In this document: positions 33,166 through 43,325 of the stretch, one piece after another
Layout: every line of letters begins with the position of its first letter
Numbering within the stretch: the stretch's first letter is position 1
Notes under the pieces: model-generated
What the model was told of the DNA's origin: nothing
Databases searched by the model: none
Seen by the model: only the letters and a program-made list of their open reading frames with translations
Assembly: GCF_007828835.1 (NCBI RefSeq)
Contig: NZ_VIVL01000007.1
Span: 248,001 to 312,000, forward strand
Origin: Variovorax beijingensis
GTDB lineage: Bacteria; Pseudomonadota; Gammaproteobacteria; Burkholderiales; Burkholderiaceae_C
Length of the DNA: 64,000 bases
Direction: 5' to 3'
Made by a program: the position numbers and the translations under genes

Positions 33166-33602
33166 CAGAAGCTCCTTGTGCCCAGTCGGGCCATCATCGC
33201 ACTCTCGAGTGCGGGCAGGTGCGCGGCCACGTCGGCTTCCCGGGCCGCATTCGCTTCGCGCTGCACCGGCGCCCAGACGGAGCCCGGGAAATGGGTGTCG
33301 TCCACAAAGCGCGCGATCACGTGCCAATGCAGGTGCGGCACCATGTTGCCGAGCGCCGCAAGGTTGATCTTGGCCGGCGACAGATGCTCGCGCAGGCACT
33401 GCTCGACCACCGTCACCGCCTCCATGCACAGCACGCGGTCGGCCGCGTCGAGGTCGGAAAACTCCGCCGCATGCGCGCGCCAGATCACGCGGTAGAAGGC
33501 CGGGAAGCCGGCCTCCTCGGCATGAATGACGCGAAGCTTCGCGCCCTCGAACACGATGCGGCCGCCGGGGCCTTCGCAGAAGGGACAGTTTTCTACCTTC
33601 AT
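33165..33602 (-). CDS. HIT-family nucleotide-binding protein
   Basis: A 145-residue histidine-triad protein. The triad is HLHWH (H90, H92, H94), and an N-terminal CPFC pair (C6, C9) probably binds zinc. HIT proteins hydrolyse nucleoside phosphoramidates or dinucleotides; the substrate here is unknown. Both ends overlap neighbours: start with the oxidoreductase stop (ATGA), stop with the DUF971 start, so the three are coupled. Confidence 0.9.
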   Translation of the reverse strand: MKVENCPFCEGPGGRIVFEGAKLRVIHAEEAGFPAFYRVIWRAHAAEFSDLDAADRVLCMEAVTVVEQCLREHLSPAKINLAALGNMVPHLHWHVIARFVDDTHFPGSVWAPVQREANAAREADVAAHLPALESAMMARLGTRSF

Positions 33603-36600
33603 ACCAATACCCGCTCGATGCCGCCCTGGTTGGCGGCGGCCACGTATTCGGGCATCCAGTCCTTGCCGAGGATCTTGTTGGCCATCTCGACCACGATGTA
33701 GTCGGCTTCGAGCAGCCCGTTGTTCAGGTCGTTGCCGTAGCGCGAGAGGCCCTGCAGGCAGCTCGGGCAGCTGGTCAGGATCTTGACGTTGTCCTTCTCG
33801 CCGACCTGGCCGTTCGCGCGCAAGGCGGCCTCGCCCTTCTTGAGCTCTTCTTCCTTGCGGAAGCGGATCTGCGTGGAAATATCGGGCCGCGACACGCCCA
33901 GCGTGCCCGATTCGCCGCAGCAGCGGTCGTTCTTGAGCACGTTGTCGCCGACCAGCGCCTTCACGGTCTTCATCGGGTCCTGCAGCTTCATCGGGCTGTG
34001 GCAGGGGTCGTGGTACAGGTAGCCGCCGCCGCCCGCATCGGCCAGCGTGATGCCCTTTTCGAGCAGGTATTCGTGGATGTCGATGATGCGGCAGCCCGGG
34101 AAGATCTTGTCGAACTGGTAGCCCTGCAGCTGGTCGTAGCAGGTGCCGCAGCTCACCACCACGGTCTTGATGTCGAGGTAGTTGAGCGTGTTGGCCACAC
34201 GGTGGAACAGCACGCGGTTGTCGGTGATCATCTTTTCGGCCTTGTCGTACTGGCCGCTGCCGCGCTGCGGATAGCCGCAGCAGAGATAGCCGGGCGGCAG
34301 CACCGTCTGCACGCCCGCATGCCAGAGCATGGCCTGGGTGGCGAGGCCCACCTGCGAGAAGAGGCGCTCCGAGCCGCAGCCCGGAAAGTAGAACACCGCC
34401 TCGGTTTCCGAGGTGGTGGCCTTCGGGTCGCGGATGATCGGCACGTAGTCGGCATCCTCGATGTCGAGCAGCGCGCGCGCCGTCTGCTTCGGCAGGTTGC
34501 CCGGCATCTTCTTGTTGATGAAGTGGATCACCTGCTCCTTGAGCGGCGCCGGGCCGAGCGTGGCGGGCGGCGCGGCGGTCTGCTTCCTCGCGAGGCCGCG
34601 CAGCAGGTCGTTGGCCAGGCGCTGCGCCTTGAAGCCGATGCCCACCATGCCCGCGCGCACCGCCTTGATGGTCTGCGGGTTGGTCGCGTTGAGGAAGAAC
34701 ATCGCGGCCGCGTTGCCGGGCCGGAAGCTCTTCTGCCCCATCTTGCGCAGCAGGTTGCGCATGTTCATCGACACGTCGCCGAAGTCGATCTTCACCGGGC
34801 AGGGCGTGAGGCACTTGTGGCACACGGTGCAGTGGTCGGCCACGTCCTCGAACTCTTCCCAGTGCTTGATGCTGATGCCGCGGCGGGTCTGCTCTTCGTA
34901 CAGGAAGGCTTCCACCAGCAGCGAGGTCGCGAGGATCTTGTTGCGCGGGCTGTACAGCAGGTTGGCGCGCGGCACGTGGGTGGCGCACACCGGCTTGCAC
35001 TTGCCGCAGCGCAGGCAGTCCTTCACGCTGTCGGCAATGGCGCCGATGTCGCTCTGCTGCATGATGAGCGATTCGTGCCCCATGAGGCCGAAGCTCGGCG
35101 TGTAGGCATTGGTCAGGTCGGCGTGCGGCAGCGCGGCTTCGCCGGCGGGCGCGCGCAACAGCTTGCCCTTGTTGAAGCGGCCCTCGGGGTCGACGCGGCG
35201 CTTGTAGTCCATGAAGGGCGCAAGCTCTTCGTCGCTCAGGAATTCGAGCTTGGTGATGCCGATGCCGTGCTCGCCCGAGATCACGCCGTCGAGGCTGCGC
35301 GCCAGCGCCATGATGCGCACCACCGCGGCATGCGCGGTCTGCAGCATCTCGTAGTTGTCGCTGTTGACGGGGATGTTGGTGTGCACGTTGCCGTCGCCCG
35401 CGTGCATGTGCAGTGCCACCCAGACGCGGCCCTTGAGCACCTGCTGGTGGATGGCGGTGCATTCGGCCAGGATCGGCGTGAACTCGGCGCCCGAGAAGAT
35501 TTCCTGCAGCGGCTGGCGCAGCTGGGTCTTCCAGCTGGCGCGCAACGTATGGTCCTGCAGCTGCGGGAACAGCACATCGACGTCGCGCAGCCATTCGGCC
35601 CAGAGCGCGCGCACGCTCTGCACCAGCGCCACGGCCTGCGCCACGCGGTCTTCGAGCAGCTCGGCCGCCGGGATCTCGTGCGCGTCGTCGGTCTTGCCGA
35701 GCGGCAGGTTGCCGCGCAGCAGGAAGGCCTCGAGCGCGTCGGTGAGCGCGAGCTTGTTCTGCAGCGAGAGCTCGATGTTGATGCGCTCGATGCCGTCGCT
35801 GTACTCGGCCATGCGCGGCAGCGGAATGACCACGTCCTCGTTGATCTTGAAGGCGTTGGTGTGCTTGCTGATGGCCGCGGTGCGCTTGCGGTCGAGCCAG
35901 AATTTCTTGCGCGCCTCGGGGCTGATGGCGACGAAGCCTTCGCCGCTGCGCGAATTGGCGATGCGCACCACTTCCGAGGTGACGCGCGCCACCGCATCGG
36001 CGTCGTCGCCCGCGATGTCGCCGAACAGCACCATCTTGGGCAGGCCGCCGTGCTTCTTCGACTTGGTGGCGTAGCCCACGGCCTTCAGGTAGCGGTCGTC
36101 CAGGTGCTCGAGGCCGGCCAGCAGCACGCCCGAGCGCTTCTGCTCGGCGAACATGAAGTCCTTGATCTCGACGATGCTGGGCACCGCGTCCTTGGCGTTG
36201 CCGAAGAATTCGAGGCACACGGTGCGGGTGTGCGCCGGCATGCGATGCACCACCCAGCGGCAGCTGGTGATGAGGCCGTCGCAGCCCTCTTTCTGGATGC
36301 CGGGCAGGCCCGAGAGGAACTTGTCGGTCACGTCCTTGCCGAGGCCTTCCTTGCGGAAGGTGCGGCCGGGGATCTCCAGGCGCTCGGTGCGCAGCTTCGT
36401 CTTGCCGTCGGCGGCGTAGTACTGCAGATCGAACACGGCGCTCTCGGCGTCGTGGATCTTGCCGAGGTTGTGGCCGATGCGCGTGACCTCGAGCCATTCG
36501 GCCTGCGGCGTGACCATGCGCCACGAAGCCAGGTTGTCGAGCGCCGTGCCCCACAGCACGGCCTTCTTGCCGCCCGCGTTCATGGCCACGTTGCCGCCGA

Positions 36601-37477
36601 CGCACGAGGCCTCGGCGGAGGTCGGGTCGACCGCGAACACGAAGCCCGCGCGCTCGGCGGCGTCGGCCACGCGCTGGGTGACGACGCCGGCCTCGGTCCA
36701 GATGGTGGGCACGGGATTGTCGAGGCCGGCCAGCGGGACCAGCTCGACCTCGGTCATGGCCTCGAGCTTCTCGGTGTTGATGACCACGCTCTTCCAGGTG
36801 AGCGGGATGGCGCCGCCGGTGTAGCCGGTGCCGCCGCCGCGCGGAATGATGGTCAGGCCCAGCTCGATGCAGCCCTTGACCAAGAGCGCCATCTCGGCCT
36901 CGGTGTCGGGGCACAGCACCACGAAGGGGTATTCCACGCGCCAGTCGGTGGCGTCGGTGACGTGCGAGACGCGCGAGAGGCCGTCGAACTTGATGTTGTC
37001 CTTGGCCGTGAGGCGGCCCAGCACGCGCGTGGCCTTGCGGCGCAGGGCCGCCACGTCGCGGAAGGCGGTGTCGAAAGCCGCGACGGCCTGGCCGACGAGG
37101 TCCGTGAGTTCGCCCACGAGCTGGTCGCGCGGCAGGTCGCTGTCGGGCGTGCGGCGCTTCTGGACTTCGGCCAGGCGGTGCCGGAGCGCATCGACCAGCT
37201 GGCCGCGGCGGCGCGGGTTGTCGAGCAGGTCGTCGACGAGGTAGGGGTTGCGCTGCACTACCCAGATGTCGCCGAGCACTTCGTACAGCATGCGCGCCGA
37301 TCGGCCGGTGCGGCGCTCGGCGCGCAGGGTCTGGAGCAGTTCCCAGCCGCGCTCGCCCAACAGGCGGATCACGATCTCGCGATCGGAAAAGCTGGTGTAG
37401 TTATAGGGGATCTCGCGCAGTCGTACAGGCTCTGCGGCCTGCGACAACAGCGTGGTCAACGCGGTCGGAGCATTCAT
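33599..37477 (-). CDS. Giant FAD-linked and iron-sulfur oxidoreductase (DUF3683 fusion)
   Basis: A 1292-residue fusion. Order: a DUF3683 region (about 1-130), a FAD-binding type 4 domain with PRGGGTGYTGGA (212-223), a FAD-oxidase C-terminal domain with LHMHAGDGNVHTNIP and GEHGIGITK, two [4Fe-4S] motifs CLRCGKCKPVC (about 820) and CTVCHKCLTPC (about 881), and a CCG-type cysteine-rich part with CCGYP, CGTC, CCGES and CPSC (about 1065-1235). This joins in one chain what GlcD and GlcF or GlpA and GlpC do separately. It probably oxidises a 2-hydroxyacid and passes electrons to quinone, which fits its place in a ubiquinone operon. Substrate unknown. Confidence 0.88.
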   Translation of the reverse strand: MNAPTALTTLLSQAAEPVRLREIPYNYTSFSDREIVIRLLGERGWELLQTLRAERRTGRSARMLYEVLGDIWVVQRNPYLVDDLLDNPRRRGQLVDALRHRLAEVQKRRTPDSDLPRDQLVGELTDLVGQAVAAFDTAFRDVAALRRKATRVLGRLTAKDNIKFDGLSRVSHVTDATDWRVEYPFVVLCPDTEAEMALLVKGCIELGLTIIPRGGGTGYTGGAIPLTWKSVVINTEKLEAMTEVELVPLAGLDNPVPTIWTEAGVVTQRVADAAERAGFVFAVDPTSAEASCVGGNVAMNAGGKKAVLWGTALDNLASWRMVTPQAEWLEVTRIGHNLGKIHDAESAVFDLQYYAADGKTKLRTERLEIPGRTFRKEGLGKDVTDKFLSGLPGIQKEGCDGLITSCRWVVHRMPAHTRTVCLEFFGNAKDAVPSIVEIKDFMFAEQKRSGVLLAGLEHLDDRYLKAVGYATKSKKHGGLPKMVLFGDIAGDDADAVARVTSEVVRIANSRSGEGFVAISPEARKKFWLDRKRTAAISKHTNAFKINEDVVIPLPRMAEYSDGIERINIELSLQNKLALTDALEAFLLRGNLPLGKTDDAHEIPAAELLEDRVAQAVALVQSVRALWAEWLRDVDVLFPQLQDHTLRASWKTQLRQPLQEIFSGAEFTPILAECTAIHQQVLKGRVWVALHMHAGDGNVHTNIPVNSDNYEMLQTAHAAVVRIMALARSLDGVISGEHGIGITKLEFLSDEELAPFMDYKRRVDPEGRFNKGKLLRAPAGEAALPHADLTNAYTPSFGLMGHESLIMQQSDIGAIADSVKDCLRCGKCKPVCATHVPRANLLYSPRNKILATSLLVEAFLYEEQTRRGISIKHWEEFEDVADHCTVCHKCLTPCPVKIDFGDVSMNMRNLLRKMGQKSFRPGNAAAMFFLNATNPQTIKAVRAGMVGIGFKAQRLANDLLRGLARKQTAAPPATLGPAPLKEQVIHFINKKMPGNLPKQTARALLDIEDADYVPIIRDPKATTSETEAVFYFPGCGSERLFSQVGLATQAMLWHAGVQTVLPPGYLCCGYPQRGSGQYDKAEKMITDNRVLFHRVANTLNYLDIKTVVVSCGTCYDQLQGYQFDKIFPGCRIIDIHEYLLEKGITLADAGGGGYLYHDPCHSPMKLQDPMKTVKALVGDNVLKNDRCCGESGTLGVSRPDISTQIRFRKEEELKKGEAALRANGQVGEKDNVKILTSCPSCLQGLSRYGNDLNNGLLEADYIVVEMANKILGKDWMPEYVAAANQGGIERVLV

Positions 37478-37612
37478 CGGGGGTGGCACCTCGGCCAGGC
37501 GCTGCGCGCCCATCTAGCCGGGGGTGGGATTTTAGGGCAGGGGGCGGGGTCTTGCCTCGGGCGGGTGGCGTTACCCTTGGGTTGGGCGCCCGGCAGGCGG
37601 TGCGGCGCAGCC

Positions 37613-37648
37613 GGCCCCACCCCGGCCCTCTCCCGGAGGGAGAGGGAG
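37613..37648 (-). repeat. Short structured intergenic repeat, family 1, copy B
   Basis: The second 36-base copy of the element at 4454-4489, on the minus strand, 23 bases after the serA-type stop. Stem CCCTCTCCC / GGGAGAGGG is followed by the CCGGGGTGGGG tail. About 30 of 36 positions match copy A and one stem pair covaries. The rest of the 194-base gap to the oxidoreductase gene is GC-rich with no other visible feature. Confidence 0.7.
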
Positions 37649-37671
37649 GAAGACCGACCGGGAGTGCCTTC

Positions 37672-38904
37672 CTAGAACAGCACGCGGCTGCGGATCGTGC
37701 CGTTTACCTTGGCCAGCTTTTCCAGCGCCAGGTCGGAATAGGCTGCATCGATGTCCATCACCACGTAGCCGATCTTCTCGTTGGTCTGCAGGAACTGCGA
37801 GGAGATGTTGATGTTGTTGTCCGAGAAGATCTTGTTGATCTCCGACAGCACACCGGGCACGTTGCGGTGGATGTGCAGCAGCCGGTGCTTGCCGGGGTGG
37901 GCCGGCAGCGCCACCTCGGGGAAGTTGACCGACGAGGTCGAGGTGCCGTTGTCGCTGTACTTCACCAGCTTCTCCGCCACCTCCAGGCCGATGTTGGCCT
38001 GCGCCTCCATCGTCGAGCCGCCGATGTGGGGCGTGAGGATGACGTTGTCGAGCCCGCGCAACGGCGACTGGAACTCGTCCTTGTTGGTGCGCGGCTCGAC
38101 CGGGAACACGTCGATCGCGGCGCCCAGCAGCTTCTTCTGCTTCAGCGCCTCGGCCAGCGGCTCGATCGCGACGACCGTGCCGCGCGAGGCGTTGATCAGG
38201 ATCGCGCCGGGCTTCATGGCGGCGATTTCGGCCGCGCCGATCATCCATTGGGTGGCCTGCGTCTCGGGCACGTGCAGGGTCACGATGTCGCTCTGGGCCA
38301 GCAACTGGTGCAGTTCGCGCACCTGGTGCGCATTGCCCAGGGGCAGCTTGGTGACCACGTCGTAGAAGGCCACCTTCATGCCCAGCGCCTCGGCGAGCAC
38401 CGACAGCTGGGCGCCGATGGAGCCGTAGCCCACGATGCCGAGCGTCTTGCCGCGGATCTCGAAGGCGTTCTCGGCCGACTTGAGCCAGCCGCCGCGGTGC
38501 GCGACCGCGCTCTTCTCGGGCACGCCGCGCAAGAGCAGGATGGCTTCGGCCAGCACCAGCTCGGCCACCGAACGGGTGTTGGAGTACGGCGCGTTGAACA
38601 CCGCCACGCCGTGTTCGCGCGCGGCCTCCAGGTCGACCTGGTTGGTGCCGATGCAGAAGCACCCCGCCGCCACCAGCTTGTGGGCAGCCGCGAAGACCTC
38701 GGCCGTGAGCTGCGTGCGCGAGCGGATGCCCAGGAAGTGGACGTCGGCGATCTTGGCCTTGAGCTCCGCATCGGGCAGCGCACCCGGCAGCGTCTCGATG
38801 TTGGTGTAGCCCGCAGCGCGCAGGACCTCCACCGCCGAAGGATGGATGCCCTCGAGCAGAAGGAACTTGATCCGGCTTTTGTCGAGGGAGGTTTTGCTGC
38901 TCAT
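37672..38904 (-). CDS. serA: D-3-phosphoglycerate dehydrogenase SerA
   Basis: A 410-residue 2-hydroxyacid dehydrogenase, the same length as E. coli SerA, which oxidises 3-phosphoglycerate in the first step of serine synthesis. NAD-binding GIVGYGSIGAQL, the catalytic region ILINASRG and LTPHIGGST (active-site histidine), and a C-terminal ACT domain (about 335-410, HRNVPGVLSEINKIF) are present. The ACT domain suggests feedback by serine. No serine-pathway partner is adjacent. Confidence 0.92.
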   Translation of the reverse strand: MSSKTSLDKSRIKFLLLEGIHPSAVEVLRAAGYTNIETLPGALPDAELKAKIADVHFLGIRSRTQLTAEVFAAAHKLVAAGCFCIGTNQVDLEAAREHGVAVFNAPYSNTRSVAELVLAEAILLLRGVPEKSAVAHRGGWLKSAENAFEIRGKTLGIVGYGSIGAQLSVLAEALGMKVAFYDVVTKLPLGNAHQVRELHQLLAQSDIVTLHVPETQATQWMIGAAEIAAMKPGAILINASRGTVVAIEPLAEALKQKKLLGAAIDVFPVEPRTNKDEFQSPLRGLDNVILTPHIGGSTMEAQANIGLEVAEKLVKYSDNGTSTSSVNFPEVALPAHPGKHRLLHIHRNVPGVLSEINKIFSDNNINISSQFLQTNEKIGYVVMDIDAAYSDLALEKLAKVNGTIRSRVLF

Positions 38905-39132
38905 GGCGTACTCGCGGAAGCCCCGGCCGCGGCAACAGGCTAGGCCGAAAAAAGGGGGAGGTCGATGCTAGCATGCTGCGCCGCAGCATGAAGGCGCGCA
39001 CCCCGTGGGAAGCCCTGCGCCAAAGGGGTTTTCCCGATTGGAAATTAGCAACAGTCCGTGCGCAAATGTGACGCGGCCGTGTCATCCACATGGCCTAGCA
39101 TCCGCGCTTCCATTTTCCCATCAGGAGTCTTC

Positions 39133-40446
39133 ATGCGATTCAAGACGCTCGCGCTGGCATCGGCGCTGGCCGCCACCACGCTGTTCAATGTGGCACATGC
39201 CCAGACTGAGATCCAGTGGTGGCATTCCATGACTGCCGTCAACAACGAGTGGGTCAACGATCTGGCCAAGCAGTTCAACGAGAGCCAGAAGGAATACAAG
39301 GTCGTGCCGACCTACAAGGGCACGTACGACGAATCGATGACGGCCTCCATTGCCGCCTTCCGCGCCGGCAACGCACCGCACATCCTGCAGGTGTTCGAAG
39401 TGGGCACCGCCACCATGATGGCCAGCAAGGGCGCCATCGTGCCGGTGGGCCAGGTGATGAAGGACGCGGGCGAGAAGTTCGATCCGGCCGCCTACATCCC
39501 CGCCGTGGCCGGCTACTACACCGCGCCCAACGGCCAGATGCTGAGCTTCCCGCTGAACAGTTCGACCACGGTGTTCTATATCAACAAGGACGCCTTCAAG
39601 GCCGCCGGCATCGACACCGCCAAGCTGCCCGCGACCTGGCCCGAGGTGACGGCCGCCGCAGCCAAGCTGAAGGCCAGCGGCCACAAGTGCCCGTTCACCA
39701 CCGCCTGGCAGGGCTGGACGCAGCTGGAGAGCTTCTCGGCCTGGCACAACGTCGAGTTCGCGACCAAGAGCAACGGGCTGGCCGGGCTCGACGCCCGCAT
39801 GAAGATCAATTCGCCGCTGCACGTGCGCCACATCGAGAACCTGGCCAACATGGCCAAGCAGGGCCTCTTCATCTACAAGGGCCGCGGCAACGTGCCGGAA
39901 GCCTCGTTCGTCTCGGGCGAGTGCGCAATGATCAACACCTCGTCCGGCTTCTACGGCAACGTCGCCAAGAACGCCAAGTTCGCCTATGCGGTCGCTCCCC
40001 TGCCCTACTACCCGGATGTGCCCGGCGCACCGCAGAACACGGTGATCGGCGGCGCCAGCCTCTGGGTGATGTCGGGCAAGAAGCCGGCCGAATACAAGGG
40101 CGTGGCCAAGTTCTTCAGCTTCATCTCGACGCCTGAAGTGCAGTCGGCCAGCCACAAGCGCACCGGCTACCTGCCGGTGACCACGGCGGCCTACAAGCTC
40201 ACCGAGGAATCGGGTTTCTACAAGCAGAACCCCGGCACCGACGTGGCCGTCACGCAGATGATCCGCAAGGTCACCGACAAGAGCCGCGGCATCCGCCTGG
40301 GCAACTACGTGCAGGTGCGCGCCATCGAGGACGAAGAGCTCGAACAGGTCTGGAGCGGCAAGAAGACCGCCAAGGAAGCCCTCGATTCGATCGTCACGCG
40401 CGGCAACGAGCAGCTGGAACGCTTCCAGAAAGCCAACAAAAGCTAA
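39133..40446 (+). CDS. ugpB: sn-Glycerol-3-phosphate ABC transporter, substrate-binding protein UgpB
   Basis: The periplasmic binding protein of the Ugp importer. A signal peptide (1-23, cleavage after AHA) is followed by QTEIQWWHSM, typical of UgpB, and by NSSTTVFYINKDAF. It is 437 residues. The ATG at 39133 follows an AGGAG site. The 228 bases upstream include TGTGACG and TGTCATC, which faintly resemble a Pho box but have the wrong spacing. A hairpin with a T-run lies between ugpB and ugpA. Confidence 0.93.
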   Translation: MRFKTLALASALAATTLFNVAHAQTEIQWWHSMTAVNNEWVNDLAKQFNESQKEYKVVPTYKGTYDESMTASIAAFRAGNAPHILQVFEVGTATMMASKGAIVPVGQVMKDAGEKFDPAAYIPAVAGYYTAPNGQMLSFPLNSSTTVFYINKDAFKAAGIDTAKLPATWPEVTAAAAKLKASGHKCPFTTAWQGWTQLESFSAWHNVEFATKSNGLAGLDARMKINSPLHVRHIENLANMAKQGLFIYKGRGNVPEASFVSGECAMINTSSGFYGNVAKNAKFAYAVAPLPYYPDVPGAPQNTVIGGASLWVMSGKKPAEYKGVAKFFSFISTPEVQSASHKRTGYLPVTTAAYKLTEESGFYKQNPGTDVAVTQMIRKVTDKSRGIRLGNYVQVRAIEDEELEQVWSGKKTAKEALDSIVTRGNEQLERFQKANKS

Positions 40447-40483
40447 CGATTAACGGCCGGGCCCGCGGGTCCGGCTAATATCG

Positions 40484-40531
40484 CCCGCCCCCGTTCGCTC
40501 GTGCGCAAGAGCGGGCCAGGCGGGATTTTTT
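40484..40531 (+). terminator. Attenuator-like hairpin between ugpB and ugpA
   Basis: CCCGCC (40484-40489) pairs with GGCGGG (40519-40524), with further pairing GCTC/GAGC inside, followed by A and six T residues. It lies after ugpB and 14 bases before the ugpA start, so it may be partly read through to give more binding protein than permease. Confidence 0.55.
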
Positions 40532-40544
40532 ATGCAGAGGGTTC

Positions 40545-41426
40545 ATGGAAAAACGCGTTTTCTTTCGCTCGGGCTGGCTGCCCTGGCTGCTGCTGACGCC
40601 GCAAATGGCGGTGATCCTCGTGTTTTTCTTCTGGCCGGCGGCGCAGGCGCTACTGCAGTCGCTGCAGCAGCAGGACGCCTTCGGCACGTCGGTGGAGTTC
40701 GTCGGGCTCGACAACTTCCGCCAGATATTCAGCGATCCGAGCTATGTGGAGTCGTTCAAGACCACCGCCCTGTTCTCGGTGCTGGTGGCGGGCATCGGCA
40801 TCACGCTGTCGCTCGGGCTCGCGGTGTTTGCCGACCGCATCACGCGCGGCGGCACCTTCTACAAGACCATGCTGATCCTGCCCTACGCCGTGGCGCCCGC
40901 GGTGGCGGCCGTGCTGTGGGTGTTCATGTTCTCGCCGTCGCTGGGCGTGGTGGCCTATGCGCTCGGCAAGATCGGCATCGACTGGAACCACCTGCTGGAC
41001 TCCGGCCACGCCATGACGCTGATCGTGATGGCCTCGGTGTGGAAGCAGATTTCGTACAACTTCCTGTTCTTCCTGGCCGGGCTGCAGTCGATTCCCAAGT
41101 CGCTCATCGAGGCCGCCGCCATCGACGGCGCGCGCCCGTGGCGCCGCTTCTGGACCGTGCAGTTCCCGCTGCTTTCGCCCACCACCTTCTTCCTGCTGGT
41201 GATCAACGTGGTCTATGCCTTCTTCGACACCTTCGCGATCGTCGATGCGGCCACCCAGGGCGGCCCGGGCAAGGACACGGCCATCCTGGTCTACAAGGTG
41301 TATTACGACGGCTTCAAGGCCATGGACCTTGGCGGTTCGGCGGCGCAGTCGGTGGTGCTGATGGTGATCGTGGTGGCGCTCACCGTGATCCAGTTCCGCT
41401 ACGTGGAGAAGAAGGTTCAATACTGA
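40545..41426 (+). CDS. ugpA: sn-Glycerol-3-phosphate ABC transporter permease UgpA
   Basis: A 293-residue inner-membrane permease with six predicted helices and the EAA loop (EAAAIDGARPWRRFWTVQFP) that contacts the ATPase. It matches UgpA in length and sequence. Start after a GAGGG-type site. Together with UgpE it forms the membrane channel of the importer encoded by the neighbouring genes. Confidence 0.93.
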   Translation: MEKRVFFRSGWLPWLLLTPQMAVILVFFFWPAAQALLQSLQQQDAFGTSVEFVGLDNFRQIFSDPSYVESFKTTALFSVLVAGIGITLSLGLAVFADRITRGGTFYKTMLILPYAVAPAVAAVLWVFMFSPSLGVVAYALGKIGIDWNHLLDSGHAMTLIVMASVWKQISYNFLFFLAGLQSIPKSLIEAAAIDGARPWRRFWTVQFPLLSPTTFFLLVINVVYAFFDTFAIVDAATQGGPGKDTAILVYKVYYDGFKAMDLGGSAAQSVVLMVIVVALTVIQFRYVEKKVQY

Positions 41427-41459
41427 TGAAGCAAGACAAGAATCTGGCGGAGGCGTTCC

Positions 41460-42311
41460 ATGGTTGAGAAACGCGGCACCCACGGCATCCTGGCCCATGT
41501 GGTGATGATCCTGGGCGTGTTCATCGTCGCCTTCCCGCTCTACCTGGCCTTCGTGGCGTCCACGCACACGGCGCAGGAGATCGTGCAGGCGCCGATGCCG
41601 CTGCTGCCCGGCAGCAACATGCTGGACAGCTACAAGGGCGCGCTCTTCGGGCGCGAAACCAGCAGCGGCTCCAACGCGCCCGTGGCCCACATGATGTGGG
41701 TGAGCCTGGTGACGGCGCTGGTGATCTCCATCGGCAAGATTTCCATCTCGCTGCTGTCGGCCTTTGCCATCGTCTACTTCCGGTTCCCGTTCAAGAAGAT
41801 CTGCTTCTGGGCCATCTTCGTGACGCTGATGCTGCCGGTGGAGGTGCGCATCCTGCCCACCTACAAGGTGCTGTCCGACCTGAACATGCTGAACACCTAC
41901 GCGGGCCTCACGGTGCCGCTGATCGCGTCGGCCACGGCCACCTTCCTGTTCCGCCAGTTCTTCCTGACGGTGCCCGACGAGCTCACCGAGGCCTCGCGCA
42001 TGGACGGCGCAAGCCCGATGCGCTTTTTCTTCGACGTGCTGCTGCCGCTGTCGAAAACGTCGATTGCGGCGCTGTTCGTGATCCAGTTCATCTACGGCTG
42101 GAACCAGTACCTCTGGCCGCTGCTCGCCACCACCGGCGAAGACATGTACCCCGTGGTGGTCGGCATCAAGCGGATGATTGCCGGCGGCGACAGCCAGAAC
42201 GAATGGAACGTGGTGATGGCCACCGCCATCCTCGCCATGCTGCCGCCCGCGCTGGTGGTGGTGCTGATGCAGAAGTGGTTCGTCAAGGGTCTTGTGGATA
42301 CCGAGAAATAA
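41460..42311 (+). CDS. ugpE: sn-Glycerol-3-phosphate ABC transporter permease UgpE
   Basis: A 283-residue permease with six helices and the EAA-type loop EASRMDGASPMRFFFDVLLP. It pairs with UgpA. The start follows GGCGGAGG, and the stop lies three bases before ugpC, in the standard ugpA-E-C order. Confidence 0.93.
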   Translation: MVEKRGTHGILAHVVMILGVFIVAFPLYLAFVASTHTAQEIVQAPMPLLPGSNMLDSYKGALFGRETSSGSNAPVAHMMWVSLVTALVISIGKISISLLSAFAIVYFRFPFKKICFWAIFVTLMLPVEVRILPTYKVLSDLNMLNTYAGLTVPLIASATATFLFRQFFLTVPDELTEASRMDGASPMRFFFDVLLPLSKTSIAALFVIQFIYGWNQYLWPLLATTGEDMYPVVVGIKRMIAGGDSQNEWNVVMATAILAMLPPALVVVLMQKWFVKGLVDTEK

Positions 42312-42314
42312 CAA

Positions 42315-43322
<1,008 letters not shown>

Positions 43323-43325
43323 ACG

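Noticed and set aside
33998..37675. A 1225-codon open frame opposite the FAD/iron-sulfur oxidoreductase, and similar long antisense frames (for example 24019-26949 opposite aspS, 49370-52375 opposite flhA/flhF)
   Set aside because: These are by-products of high GC content with few stop codons. The translations are rich in His, Arg, Gly and Ala without domains, while the opposite strand encodes clear protein families.
39060..39095. Possible Pho box upstream of ugpB (TGTGACG and TGTCATC)
   Set aside because: The two half-sites are about 13 bases apart rather than 11 and match poorly. Phosphate control of ugp is plausible from other bacteria but not shown by this sequence.
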